Shown here piece after piece: positions 38,513-47,203 of a stretch of 64,000 nucleotides of DNA. The stretch is from positions 160,100 through 224,099 of the forward strand of contig NZ_FOWW01000002.1 in the NCBI RefSeq assembly GCF_900115565.1, written 5' to 3'. This DNA is from Amycolatopsis arida (lineage in GTDB: Bacteria > Actinomycetota > Actinomycetes > Mycobacteriales > Pseudonocardiaceae). The translations under genes were made by a program, and so were the position numbers. The notes below the pieces were generated by a model. That model had not been told where the DNA came from and searched no databases. It saw only the letters and a program-made list of their open reading frames with translations. Numbering within the stretch: the stretch's first letter is position 1; each line of letters starts with the position of its first letter.

Positions 38513-39358
38513 ATGGGTGCGGCGAACCGGGACGAGGCGGCCAAGTTCCTCCGCGCGCGGCGCGCGCGGCTCCGGCCGGCCGACGTGGGCCTTCCCGACG
38601 TCGGCCGGCGCCGGACGCCCGGGTTGCGGCGGCAGGAGGTGGCCCAGCTCGCCGGGATCTCCGTGGACTACTACGTCCGGCTCGAGCAGGCCCGCGGCGC
38701 GCGCCCCTCCCGGCAGGTGCTCGCCGCGCTGGCCCGCGCGCTCCTGCTCACCGCCGACGAGCGCGAGTACCTGTTCCGCGTCGCTGGGGAGGCACCGCCG
38801 CCGACCGCGGGCCCGAGCCGTGAGGTGCCCGCCGGCATCCGTCACCTGCTGGCGACCCTGCCGAACCCGGCGTACGTGCTGGACGCGACCTACGAGCTGC
38901 TGGCATGGAACCGGCTGGCCACGCACTTCCTCGGCGATCCGGCCGCGCCGGGCGCGGAGCGCAACGTCATCAGGGTGATCTTCCGCCGGCCCGACGACGA
39001 CCCGCACTGGGACTCCCCGGCATCGGTCGGGTTCGCCATGGCCACGGTCGCCGACCTGCGCGCGGCGATGGCCCGCTACCCCGGCGACCGCGGGATCGCC
39101 GAGCTGGTCACCGAGCTGACCGCGACATCGGCCCGGTTCACCGAGATGTGGAACGAGCACCACGTCCAGGTGCGCCGGAGCATGGTGAAGCACATCGTGC
39201 ACCCCACGGTGGGGCCGCTGGAGCTGGACTGCCAGATGCTGCACATCGCCGACACCGACCAGCGCCTGGTGATCTACACCGCGCCACCCGGCTCGCCCAC
39301 CGAGGCCGCGTTCCGCGAGCTGACCACCCGGGACACGCCCACGCTGGCGGACGTCTGA
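38513..39358 (+). CDS. XRE regulator with MmyB-like ligand-binding domain
   Basis: This 281-residue MmyB-type regulator has a helix-turn-helix near residues 25-85 (RTPGLRRQEVAQLAGISVDY, VRLEQARGARPSRQVL) and a C-terminal sensor domain (PAYVLDATYELLAWNRLATH, TVGPLELDCQMLHIADTDQR). It is a paralogue of the one at 34.2 kb and likewise faces an oxidoreductase gene, here the frameshifted SDR. Confidence 0.9.
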   Translation: MGAANRDEAAKFLRARRARLRPADVGLPDVGRRRTPGLRRQEVAQLAGISVDYYVRLEQARGARPSRQVLAALARALLLTADEREYLFRVAGEAPPPTAGPSREVPAGIRHLLATLPNPAYVLDATYELLAWNRLATHFLGDPAAPGAERNVIRVIFRRPDDDPHWDSPASVGFAMATVADLRAAMARYPGDRGIAELVTELTATSARFTEMWNEHHVQVRRSMVKHIVHPTVGPLELDCQMLHIADTDQRLVIYTAPPGSPTEAAFRELTTRDTPTLADV

Positions 39359-39407
39359 CCTTCCCGACTGCCGCGTTCCCGTCGGTGGTTCCCGGTACCG
39401 TCCCACC

Positions 39408-40523
39408 ATGGACCTCACCGCCACCACCGCCACACTCGCGACCACCACCGCCCAGGTGGCCGCGCTGCTGCCCGGCCGGGTGCCCAACCCGGTGCTCGGC
39501 GGCGTGCTGCTCACCGCCGACGCGCACGGCGTGGTGCTCGCCGGCAGCGACCGGGAGCACGGCCTCCGGCTGACCCGCACGGCGCTGGTGCACGCCGAGG
39601 GGCGGGCGCTGGTGGCGGCCAAGCCACTGGCGGAGACGCTGCGCGCGCTGGACGCCGACCAGGTGCGGCTGGTGGTCGAGGGGCCACGGCTGGCGGTCCG
39701 CACCCCCACCGCGCGGTTCGCGCTGCCGCTGCTGGACACCGACGCCCATCCCGGTGTGCCGGCCCCGCCGCCGGTCACCGGAAGCGTGCGTGGGGAGGCG
39801 TGGCGCCGGGCCGTGCTGGCCGTGGCGCCCACCGCGTCCCGCGACGGCACGCTGCCGATCTTCACCGGCCTGCGGCTGTGGGCCGAGGGCGACCGACTCG
39901 TCCTGCTGGCGACCGACCGCTACCGGATGGCCATGGCGGAGCTGCCGTGGCGACCCGAGCCGAACGCCTCCCGGCTCGACCTGCTGGCCCCCGCCGGAGT
40001 GCTGGCCGACGTCGCCAAGCAGGTGGGTCGCGGAGAGACCGTCGCACTACACGCCGACCCGGACCGGGTCGGGCTGACCTGGGCAACCGACTCGTTCAGC
40101 ACGGCGCTGCTGGCCATGCCCTTCCCGGACGACCGGGCCCGCCGGCTGCTGGAGTCGGTGGTGGCCGGCACCGCCGACGTGGACGCCGACACGGTGGCCG
40201 CCGCCGTGCGCAGGGCCGCCCCCTACGGCGGGCCGCACGGCACCGTGACCCTGGCGGCGGCCGACGGCGAGCTGCGGGTGCGCGGCAACGACCCGCAGGC
40301 GGGCGAGTCGGAGGAGACGGTGAAGGCGACGGTGTCCGGCCACCACGGCACGACCGTCTACCAGGCGCGGTACCTCCTGGACGCGCTCCGTCCGTTCGCC
40401 GGACGGTCGGTGCGGATGGGCTTCCAGGAGGGCCTGCGCCCCACCGTGCTCACCGCTGGCCCCGACGAGGACGAGGTGGACCTGACCTACCTGGTAGTCC
40501 CGATGCGGCCACCCGGCGAGTAG
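39408..40523 (+). CDS. DNA polymerase III beta subunit (sliding clamp) paralogue
   Basis: This 371-residue protein has the three repeated clamp domains. Domain 1 has NPVLGGVLLTADAHGVVLAG, domain 2 has TLPIFTGLRLWAEGDRLVLL and ATDRYRMAMAELPW, and domain 3 ends GPDEDEVDLTYLVVPMRPPG. It differs from the housekeeping clamp, is not next to dnaA/recF, and stands alone among accessory genes. It may act with a special polymerase or confer tolerance to a clamp-binding antibiotic; both are inference. Confidence 0.88.
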   Translation: MDLTATTATLATTTAQVAALLPGRVPNPVLGGVLLTADAHGVVLAGSDREHGLRLTRTALVHAEGRALVAAKPLAETLRALDADQVRLVVEGPRLAVRTPTARFALPLLDTDAHPGVPAPPPVTGSVRGEAWRRAVLAVAPTASRDGTLPIFTGLRLWAEGDRLVLLATDRYRMAMAELPWRPEPNASRLDLLAPAGVLADVAKQVGRGETVALHADPDRVGLTWATDSFSTALLAMPFPDDRARRLLESVVAGTADVDADTVAAAVRRAAPYGGPHGTVTLAAADGELRVRGNDPQAGESEETVKATVSGHHGTTVYQARYLLDALRPFAGRSVRMGFQEGLRPTVLTAGPDEDEVDLTYLVVPMRPPGE

Positions 40524-41202
40524 TGGGTGCTGTCGGGCCGGTTGTGCCAGGCTCGGCTCCGGTGGTGGCCAGCGGGCCAGCACTCCCGGCGACTGACCCA
40601 GCCGGCGGTGCCGAGGCACCCGGCCCACGGCACGGCACCGGCCCTCGGTAGCGGGAAACCGCGACATCACGGCGACGATCCACCCTCTTTGCTTCCGAGC
40701 AGCCCAACTCCCACTGCCTGGCCAACTCTGTTCCCTACCTGCCCAACTCTCCCCTGCGTGCCCAACTGCCCAACTCGCTCTCCCTCGGCAGCCAATCCCT
40801 CCCAAGCCCACGACGGCAACCACCTCACCCACCGCAACACCACATCCCCACCTCAACCCCAAACCACACCACCTCCCCGAGGCGACCACCGAATCCGAGC
40901 CGGATGGGTGATTCCGTGGCGACCACCCAAGCAAGACGACCCGTGGGTAGGAATCACCCATCCGGAACCGTTCCTGGGCCCAACCACCTACAAACCACCC
41001 CAGGCAGGTGCACCCCGCCCGCGAACCACCAGCAGGTCCGCTCAGCTCTCGGACCCGCCCCGAGCACCCGCGCCCGCCCGCACCCCAGGCACCACCAGCC
41101 CGACGCCACCAGCCAACCCACCGACGGGAACGGCCAACACGGCGACCGGAGCGGCGAACACGGTGGGCGGCGGTGCACCGGTCGTTGGGGAGGGTGTCGT
41201 CG
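40524..41202. other. 680-bp gene-free spacer with repeats
   Basis: I see no gene here. The plus strand is rich in C and A. Five CCAACT boxes (cores at 40703, 40721, 40742, 40761 and 40769) recur mostly about every 20 bp. A long inverted repeat lies at 40900-40965. At 41125-41165 there are degenerate direct repeats built of GGCCAACACGGCGACC-like units. Base use differs from the flanking genes. Confidence 0.7.
40900..40965. repeat. Inverted repeat with 16-bp arms
   Basis: CCGGATGGGTGATTCC (40900-40915) and GGAATCACCCATCCGG (40950-40965) are perfect inverted arms around a 34-nt loop that itself has complementary parts. It may be a transcript end, a mobile-element end or an operator. Confidence 0.85.
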
Positions 41203-42204
41203 TCAGGTCCCGGTGTTCCGCAGGGCGGTGGCGATCCGGCCGGCCGCCGTGACGGCCACGTCCTCCGGTTCGACGAGCAGCGGCAGCAGCACCACGCTGT
41301 CGCTGCCCACGGCGTGCAGCTCACGCACCCTGGCGACACACCGGTCCAGGTTCCCGCACACCGCGAGCTGGTCGATCCACTCAGGACGCAGTCGCTCCGG
41401 AGACACCGTCTCGCCGCCGGGCTGGAGCAGGTCCAGCAGCTCGGCGCCGAACGGCAGCGGCCGCAGGTGCGGCGCGGCGCCGGGCGAGAGCGACGCGGCC
41501 ACGTCGGCCCGCGCCCGTGAGCGGGCGCGGGCCGGGTCGTCGTCCAGCGCCAGCCAGTTGTACGTCACGAGCGTGTGCCGCGCGGGCACGTCCGGTCCGC
41601 TCCGCCCGCGCTCGACGGCCTCCAGCGCCGCCCGCACGTACTCCGGCGCCGCCGGCTCGGCGAGCACGGTCCCGTCGGCGGCCCGGCCCGACACGGCCAG
41701 TGACTTCGGCCCGCGCACCCCGGCCAGCACCGGCGGCACCACCGCCGGCGGGAACTCCAGCTCGACGCCGTCGAGCCGGACGTACCGGCCTTCCGTCGAC
41801 ACCCGCTCCCCGGCCAGCAGCCGCCGGACCGCGACCAGCGTCTCCTCCAACGCCGCCAACGGCGAGGCCGGGTAGGCCCCGATCTGCCGCATCCACGACG
41901 GCACCCCGTGCCCGAACCCGGTGACCAGCCGGCCGGGGTGCAGCTCCGCCAGCGCGGCGAGCTCCATGGCCGCGATGGCCGGGTTCCTGGCGACCGCGGG
42001 CAGCACGCCGATCCCGACGGTGACCCGGTGGGTGGCGGCCAGCACGGTCGCCGCGGTGCTCAGCGCCCCGGCGTAGAAGCAGTCCTCGACCACCCACACC
42101 TCGTCCAGCCCGGTGCGTTCGGCCCGCCTGGCCAGCTCGACCAGCCGCGCGGCCGGCAGCTCACGGGGAACCCGCACCCCCAGGCGCGGTCCGGGTTCGG
42201 TCAC
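41203..42204 (-). CDS. LLM-class (F420-dependent-like) oxidoreductase
   Basis: This 333-residue luciferase-like monooxygenase-fold protein has RLGVRVPRELPAARLVELAR, RVTVGIGVLPAVARNPAIAA, and HPGRLVTGFGHGVPSWMRQI. These are typical of actinobacterial F420- or FMN-dependent oxidoreductases. GTG 42204 follows AAGGAGGA. A C-terminal GNLDRCVARVRELHAVGSDS segment closes the barrel. Four 15-bp repeats precede it. Confidence 0.88.
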   Translation of the reverse strand: MTEPGPRLGVRVPRELPAARLVELARRAERTGLDEVWVVEDCFYAGALSTAATVLAATHRVTVGIGVLPAVARNPAIAAMELAALAELHPGRLVTGFGHGVPSWMRQIGAYPASPLAALEETLVAVRRLLAGERVSTEGRYVRLDGVELEFPPAVVPPVLAGVRGPKSLAVSGRAADGTVLAEPAAPEYVRAALEAVERGRSGPDVPARHTLVTYNWLALDDDPARARSRARADVAASLSPGAAPHLRPLPFGAELLDLLQPGGETVSPERLRPEWIDQLAVCGNLDRCVARVRELHAVGSDSVVLLPLLVEPEDVAVTAAGRIATALRNTGT

Positions 42205-42225
42205 GGCGTCCTCCTTCTCCTCGAC

Positions 42226-42285
42226 AGTGGACATCGACAAAGTGGACATCGACAAAGTGGGCACAGCCACGGTGGACACGGCCAC
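42226..42285. repeat. Four 15-bp tandem repeats
   Basis: AGTGGACATCGACAA at 42226 and 42241 is identical. AGTGGGCACAGCCAC (42256) and GGTGGACACGGCCAC (42271) are diverged copies. The array lies between the LLM start and the stop of the ribosomal-protection remnant, where the LLM promoter is expected. Confidence 0.8.
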
Positions 42286-42292
42286 GCCGACC

Positions 42293-43432
42293 TCACGAGG
42301 TGAGCCGGCGCTGGACCCGCAGCAGGTACCCCGCGCGGTCGAGCGGATCGTGGTCGGTCCGCGGGCGGCTCGGCGGCGTGCCACGAACCGGGCGGTGACA
42401 ACGGAAATCGGCGTCCAGCACGCCCTCGCCGTGGGTCAGCGAGGGAAGCCGGCGGCGCAAATCGTGCACCCTGACCGCGGGCAGCTCCCCCTCGATCCGG
42501 GCCTCCGTCCCGCGCCCGGTCGTGGCGTGCGCCGCCCCGCCGAGCCGCGCCAGCTCGCGCGCGACGGGCCCAACCGTGTCCGCCGGAACGTCGAGCCGGA
42601 CCCGGTGGATCGGCTCCTCCACCCTGGTACCGGCCCGGCGCAGCGCGCTCGTCAGCACCAGCGGGGCGAGGTGGCGGAAGTCGCCGGCGGTGCTCGACAT
42701 GCTCTTGTCGAATACTCCGTGGGAGTGGCTCTGCCGCGCCCAGTACCCGGAGTGCGTCATGGTCACCACGCAGTCCACGACCTCCCAACCGTGCAGGCCC
42801 TGCCGGAGCGTGCCCCGGACCGTCTCCTCGACCGCGCGGACGAACGCCAGCGGCAACGCGCCGAGCTCGACGCCCACCCGGAACTCCACCCCCGCGCCCG
42901 GCGGCGCCGGGTCGACCCGCAGCCCGACGGTGGCGAGGAACGGGTTGCCGTCGGCGCCGATCGTCTCCACCGCCTCCCCGGTGCCCACCGGTCGCTCGAC
43001 GCAGATCGTCGTGGTCTCGCGGAAGGTGACGTCCACCCCGAACTCGCCGGCCAGCGTCGCCTGGATGACCTCCTTCTGCACCTCGCCGTAGAGCGACACC
43101 GCGATCTCCCGCCGGACGTCGTCCTGCCGCAGGTTGATCAACGGGTCCTGCTCGGCGAGCCGGGTGAGCGCGGCGTGCAGCGCCGCCCGGTCGGCCGGCC
43201 GGCGGGGCACGACGACCGTCTCCAGCGTCGGCGGTGCGAAGTGCCTGCCCGCGGCCGGCGGCGGGATGCCGACGGCGTCGCCGATCCGCACGCCGTCGAG
43301 CCCCCACACCTGGGCGATCCGGCCGGAACCGACCGACCCGGCCCGAACCAGCGACCCGTGCTCGAACACGCCGATGGCGGTGACCCGGCCGGACCGCCCC
43401 GTGCCGTCGGTGGCCGGCCGGCGGGCTGCCAC
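42293..43432 (-). pseudogene. Headless Tet(M)/Otr(A)-like ribosomal protection protein
   Basis: The 379-residue product matches domains II to V of a tetracycline ribosomal-protection GTPase. It begins in domain II (VTAIGVFEHGSLVRAGSVGS) and continues through VVVPRRPADRAALHAALTRL, QEVIQ-like VQKEVIQATLAGEFGVDV, TMTHSGYWARQ and GTPPSRPRTDHDPLDR. The first 250 or so residues, with the whole GTP-binding domain, are absent. A full protein has about 640 residues. Upstream DNA switches at about 43.44 kb to a sigma-factor fragment in the opposite direction, so a rearrangement cut the gene. Confidence 0.8.
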
Positions 43433-43446
43433 CGAGCCCGACGGGC

Positions 43447-43603
43447 TTGGTCATCACCACCGCCCGAAACAGGGCGATCGACCGGCTGCGCCGGGAGGCC
43501 GCCCGCGCCGACCGGCACGCCGAGGCCGCGCTGGTGCACGGCCAGGACGACCCCGCCCCACCGTCCGAGGAGGCCGCCGTGCTCGCCGACCCCGGTCCCG
43601 GCC
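43447..43603 (+). pseudogene. Fragment of an ECF sigma factor
   Basis: This short plus-strand stretch encodes VITTARNRAIDRLRREAARA and DRHAEAALVHGQDD, which is the end of region 2 and linker of YlaC/SigI-type ECF sigma factors. Nothing matches before or after it: no region 2 start and no region 4. It abuts the headless ribosomal-protection gene at the break point. Confidence 0.65.
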
Positions 43604-43629
43604 CGCCGGTGACGGCTGCGCGTTCCGGC

Positions 43630-44583
43630 TCACCCTGCCGCGGCACGACTCCGGCGCACGGTGAGGACGAGCAGGCCGATCGCGGCCGCGGCCAGCACCG
43701 CGTTGCCGGCGAGGTGCACGGGCTGCGCCCGGCCGAGCAGCGTCGTGAGCACGAAGCCGCCCCACGCGTAGGTCAGCAGGGCGCCCCCGGCGAGGGCCAG
43801 CCGGTGCCGGATTCCCCAGCCGGGCCGGCGCGACCAGAACAGCACCACGACGGCGGACACACCGGCCAGCACCACCCCGAGCGCCACCCCCGGCCAGGTC
43901 TCGTCGCGCAGGAAGAACACCCCGGACACCACGAACGCCAGCACCCCGACCAGCCACGGGCGCGGGGCCGGACGGGCGGAGATCGACCGCCGCCGGCGCG
44001 GGACGGCCAGTGCGCCGGCGACGAGCCCGGCCGCGACCACGGCGACCGTGGCCACCCCCGCCGCCGGGGCGTGCACGGTTCCCTGGTTCCACGCCCACAC
44101 CAGGATCACCGCGGCGCCGATCAGGTACAGCCCGGCCGCGCCGGCCGTCCCCGCGCGGCCCAACCACGGGGTCTCGGCGCGCTCGGGCATCCACGCCTCG
44201 ACGATCGCGATGGGCACGCCGATGCTCCACACCGCGTGCCCGACGACGAAGGACAACGCGTCGGCGGCGTTCAGGCCCAGCGCGGGCAGGTGTGTGGCGG
44301 CCGGACCGGGCTCGGCCCCCGCCAGGACCGGCGGGGCGAACAGCGACCAGTCGATCAGGCCGGCCTGCGGCAGCCCGTAGGCGAGCCCGAGGACGAGCAT
44401 CGCGGGCCAGCCCCGCCCGGTCCGCCGGGCCACCTCACGGATGAGCAGCGCCCCACCGCCGTAGAGCGGCGCGAGGAGCGGCAGCGCCGGCAGCTCGGTG
44501 ATCGGCACGTTGCCGAGCAGGTACTCACCCACCAGCGGGGCGAGCAGGACCAGCCCGAGCGCGGGCAGCAGCCGGGCGGTCAT
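43630..44583 (-). CDS. Polytopic membrane protein, function unknown
   Basis: This 317-residue protein has about eight or nine hydrophobic segments, for example LLPALGLVLLAPLVGEYLL, VATVAVVAAGLVAGALAV and VALGVVLAGVSAVVVLFW. A loop RRTGRGWPAMLVLGLAYGLP is conserved-looking. No transporter or enzyme motif is recognised. It overlaps the upstream 76-residue membrane gene by 4 bp; the pair faces a two-component system that may control it. Confidence 0.78.
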   Translation of the reverse strand: MTARLLPALGLVLLAPLVGEYLLGNVPITELPALPLLAPLYGGGALLIREVARRTGRGWPAMLVLGLAYGLPQAGLIDWSLFAPPVLAGAEPGPAATHLPALGLNAADALSFVVGHAVWSIGVPIAIVEAWMPERAETPWLGRAGTAGAAGLYLIGAAVILVWAWNQGTVHAPAAGVATVAVVAAGLVAGALAVPRRRRSISARPAPRPWLVGVLAFVVSGVFFLRDETWPGVALGVVLAGVSAVVVLFWSRRPGWGIRHRLALAGGALLTYAWGGFVLTTLLGRAQPVHLAGNAVLAAAAIGLLVLTVRRSRAAAG

Positions 44584-44810
44584 GCCGACGAGCTCCGCTC
44601 CGCGGCGACCAGCAGGACGACACCCAGCACGGCGACGCTCAGGTTGGCGAACACCTCGTAGCCCTGCAGGACGTCCACTCGCGGGAACACCTGCCGGTTG
44701 AGGACGTTGAGGACCGAACCCATGATCGGTTGGTAGGCCAGGCGGTCGATGGTCCCGCTGACGCCCATGACGAGCAGGACGAACCCGACCAGCTGAGTTG
44801 CCGAACGCAT
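44580..44810 (-). CDS. Small two-helix membrane protein
   Basis: This 76-residue protein has an N-terminal helix (QLVGFVLLVMGVSGTIDRLA) and a C-terminal helix (LSVAVLGVVLLVAAERSSSA) joined by a loop with FPRVDVLQGYEVFAN. It is the first gene of the pair, with ATGA overlap into the larger membrane gene. Function is unknown. Confidence 0.75.
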   Translation of the reverse strand: MRSATQLVGFVLLVMGVSGTIDRLAYQPIMGSVLNVLNRQVFPRVDVLQGYEVFANLSVAVLGVVLLVAAERSSSA

Positions 44811-44908
44811 GCCGGCGACGCTAAACGGCGTGCCGGCGGGCGCGGATCGGTCACCGGCACCCGTTTCGGTGACGAAGGTCGCCCGTTCGCGGTGGCGGAG
44901 CCGACCAA

Positions 44909-44938
44909 GGTATCGCCGACCGCGACTTCGGTATCGCC
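44909..44938. promoter_or_regulatory. Direct repeats, likely response-regulator site
   Basis: GGTATCGCC occurs at 44909-44917 and again at 44930-44938, start to start 21 bp, two helical turns. It stands between the membrane operon and the divergent sensor kinase. A NarL/LuxR-type regulator encoded next door could bind it. Confidence 0.5.
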
Positions 44939-44989
44939 CGGCGCCGATCCCCGCGCGCGAGCGGCGAGGCGTGCGTAGGTTCTGCGGGC

Positions 44990-46147
44990 ATGGAGGTTCC
45001 GACCACCCGCCGCTCCCGGCCCGGCCTACGGGACTGGCTGGTGGACATCGGCCTGTTCCTGCTGGCCGTGCTCTACGGCGTGCTGATGAGCGACGCCCGG
45101 CTCCAGGCGGGGCACCTGCCCGAGCCGGCGTGGCTGTTCGACCTCGACCAGATCGTCGGCGCGCTGGGGTGCGCCGCGCTGTGGCTGCGCCGGCGCTGGC
45201 CGGTGGGGCTGGCCGTGGCGCTGGTGGTCGTGTCGACCTTCGCCGAGTTGGTGGCCGGCGCGATGCTGGTGGCCCTGTTCACCGTCGCCGTGCACCGGCC
45301 GCCGCGCACCACGCTGGCCGTCTACACGTTGAGCGTGCTCGCGGCGCTGGGCTACGTCCTGATCCGGCCGGAGCCGGGGGAGTCCCCCGCGCTGCTGTGG
45401 GTGCTGGGCGTCGCGGTCCAGGGCGCCGCGGTCGGCTGGGGACTGGTGATCCACCACCGCCGCCAGCTCGTGCTCTCGCTACGCGACCGCGCCGCCAGGG
45501 CCGAGACGGAAGCCCGGCTGCGGGCCGAGCAGGCCCAGCACCGCACCAGGGAGGCCATCGCCAGGGAGATGCACGACGTGCTCGGCCACCGGCTGTCCCT
45601 GCTGAGCGTCCACGCCGGCGCGCTGGAGTACCACCCGCACGCCCCCGCCGAGGACGTCGCCAGCGCGGCCGCGGTGATCCGGAAGTGCGCCCACCAGGCC
45701 CTGCAGGACCTGCGCGAGGTCATCGGCGTGCTGCGCGCGCCGGTCGGCGAGCTGCCCCAACCCACCCTCGCCGACCTGCCGCGGCTCCTCGGCGAGGCGG
45801 AGCGGGCCGGGACGGGGGTGGAGCTGCGTGACGACCTCGACGACGCCGCGCCGCCGGAAGGGACCGGCCGCACCGCCTACCGCGTCGTCCAGGAGGCGCT
45901 GACCAACGTCCGCAAGCACGCGCCCGGTGCCGCCGTGTCCGTGCGGCTCGCCGGCATGCCGGGCCGGGAGCTGACCGTGGAGGTCGAGAACGGCCCGCCT
46001 CCGGCCCCTCCCACCCCCGACACGTCACCCGGCCAGGGGCTGGTCGGACTGGCCGAGCGGGCCGCGCTGGCCGGCGGCCGGTTGGAGCACGGCACCACCG
46101 CCACCGGCGGGTGGCGGCTCGCGGCCCGGCTACCGTGGCCGGTATGA
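44990..46147 (+). CDS. Two-component sensor histidine kinase (NarL/DesK type)
   Basis: This 385-residue kinase has four or five N-terminal membrane helices (residues about 10-150), a HisKA_3 dimerisation domain with phospho-acceptor His in REAIAREMHDVLGHRLSLLS, and an HATPase C-terminus (YRVVQEALTNVRKHAPGAAV, GQGLVGLAERAALAGGRLEH). It is coupled to the response regulator by an ATGA overlap. A TAGGTT box just upstream of the ATG suggests a leaderless mRNA. Confidence 0.93.
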   Translation: MEVPTTRRSRPGLRDWLVDIGLFLLAVLYGVLMSDARLQAGHLPEPAWLFDLDQIVGALGCAALWLRRRWPVGLAVALVVVSTFAELVAGAMLVALFTVAVHRPPRTTLAVYTLSVLAALGYVLIRPEPGESPALLWVLGVAVQGAAVGWGLVIHHRRQLVLSLRDRAARAETEARLRAEQAQHRTREAIAREMHDVLGHRLSLLSVHAGALEYHPHAPAEDVASAAAVIRKCAHQALQDLREVIGVLRAPVGELPQPTLADLPRLLGEAERAGTGVELRDDLDDAAPPEGTGRTAYRVVQEALTNVRKHAPGAAVSVRLAGMPGRELTVEVENGPPPAPPTPDTSPGQGLVGLAERAALAGGRLEHGTTATGGWRLAARLPWPV

Positions 46148-46827
46148 CACCCGACGAGCCGGGAACGGTCGGCGTGCTCGTCGTCGACGACGACCCGCTG
46201 GTCCGGGCCGGGCTGACGATGATGCTCGGTGGCGCCCCGGACATCCGGGTGCTCGGCGCGGCCGGCGACGGCACCGAGGTGCTGCCGCTGGTCGACCAGC
46301 ACGCGCCGGACGTGGTGCTGATGGACATCCGAATGCCCGCAATGGACGGCCTGGCCGCCACCGAGGCGCTGCGCGCCCACCGGCCCGCGCCCGAGGTCAT
46401 CGTGCTGACCACGTTCGACGCCGACGAGCACATCCTGCGGGCGCTGCGCGCCGGTGCCGCCGGGTTCGTCCTCAAGGACACGCCGCCCGAGGAGATCGTG
46501 ACCGCGATCCGCCAGGTCGCGCGGGGGCAGCCGGTGCTCTCCCCCGCGGTGACCCGGCGGCTCATCGCCAGGGTCGCCGAGAGCGGTCAGGACGAGCGGC
46601 GGCGGCGCGCCCGGCAGCGGCTGGCCCCGCTCAACGACCGGGAACGCGACGTCGCCGTCGCCGTCGGGCAGGGCCGGTCCAACGCCGACATCGGCGCGGT
46701 GCTGCACCTCGGCGTGCCGACGGTCAAGACGCACGTGTCGAGCATCCTCACCAAGCTCGGCCTGAACAACCGGGTGCAGATCGCGCTACTGGTGCACGAC
46801 GCCGGGCTGCTGCCCGAGGAGGGGTGA
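46144..46827 (+). CDS. LuxR/NarL-type response regulator
   Basis: This 227-residue response regulator has a receiver domain at 10-125, acidic pair VVDDDPL, phospho-Asp in VVLMDIRMPAMDG, and Lys in FVLKDTPP. The LuxR helix-turn-helix is near 165-215 (LNDRERDVAVAVGQGRSNAD, IGAVLHLGVPTVKTHVSSIL). It is paired with the kinase. Likely targets are its own operon and the divergent membrane genes, through the GGTATCGCC repeats. Confidence 0.94.
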   Translation: MTPDEPGTVGVLVVDDDPLVRAGLTMMLGGAPDIRVLGAAGDGTEVLPLVDQHAPDVVLMDIRMPAMDGLAATEALRAHRPAPEVIVLTTFDADEHILRALRAGAAGFVLKDTPPEEIVTAIRQVARGQPVLSPAVTRRLIARVAESGQDERRRRARQRLAPLNDRERDVAVAVGQGRSNADIGAVLHLGVPTVKTHVSSILTKLGLNNRVQIALLVHDAGLLPEEG

Positions 46828-46867
46828 ACGGGCGCGGGCGAGGATCTGCCGCACCACCCAGCCGTTG

Positions 46868-46945
46868 CTAGCGGACCTTCGTGCCGTGGTCGGGGCTGAA
46901 GCTCGGCTTCCCGGCGTAGAACTCCTCACGGCTGGCATGAAACAT
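46868..46945 (-). pseudogene. Short C-terminal coding remnant
   Basis: A 26-codon frame on the minus strand reads ASREEFYAGKPSFSPDHGTK, then VR and stop. From the fourth codon nearly every third base is G or C, the mark of real coding DNA here, but upstream the sequence turns abruptly AT-rich. It looks like the 3' end of a lost gene cut by insertion. A true 25-residue peptide beginning MFH is less likely. Confidence 0.4.
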
Positions 46946-47203
46946 TTCTGGTGATCATTTCAGGCGTATACCTGGGATGATGTTGGACATTTCCCTCAGC
47001 GATGGCCTAATGGGGTGATTGTCGCCCACCAAAAAGTGAGGGCCAGTCACATTGACCGTGGCGGGACTTACCCGGAATGAGCCAAACGGGTGTCCGGGGT
47101 TGCCCTCGCGATGGGACGATCTTAATGTCGGTCAGGCCATTAAATGGCCAGTGTGGTCGCAATGGTTTTCGAACCAGGGCAATGAAAAGAAAGGACCAAT
47201 CTC
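46946..47203 (+). promoter_or_regulatory. AT-rich upstream region of secreted protein
   Basis: This 258-bp region is distinctly richer in A/T than its surroundings. It contains a near-palindrome CAGGCGTATACCTG at 46961-46974 and a perfect dyad GGCCATT-A-AATGGCC at 47135-47149, 55 bp before the next start. TTAATG at 47122-47127 could be a -10 box. The composition suggests recent transfer together with the following gene. Confidence 0.5.

Noticed and set aside
40524-41202. Proline/threonine-rich frames in the spacer after the clamp gene
   Set aside because: They come from C/A-rich DNA with repeats; no start signal and no family.
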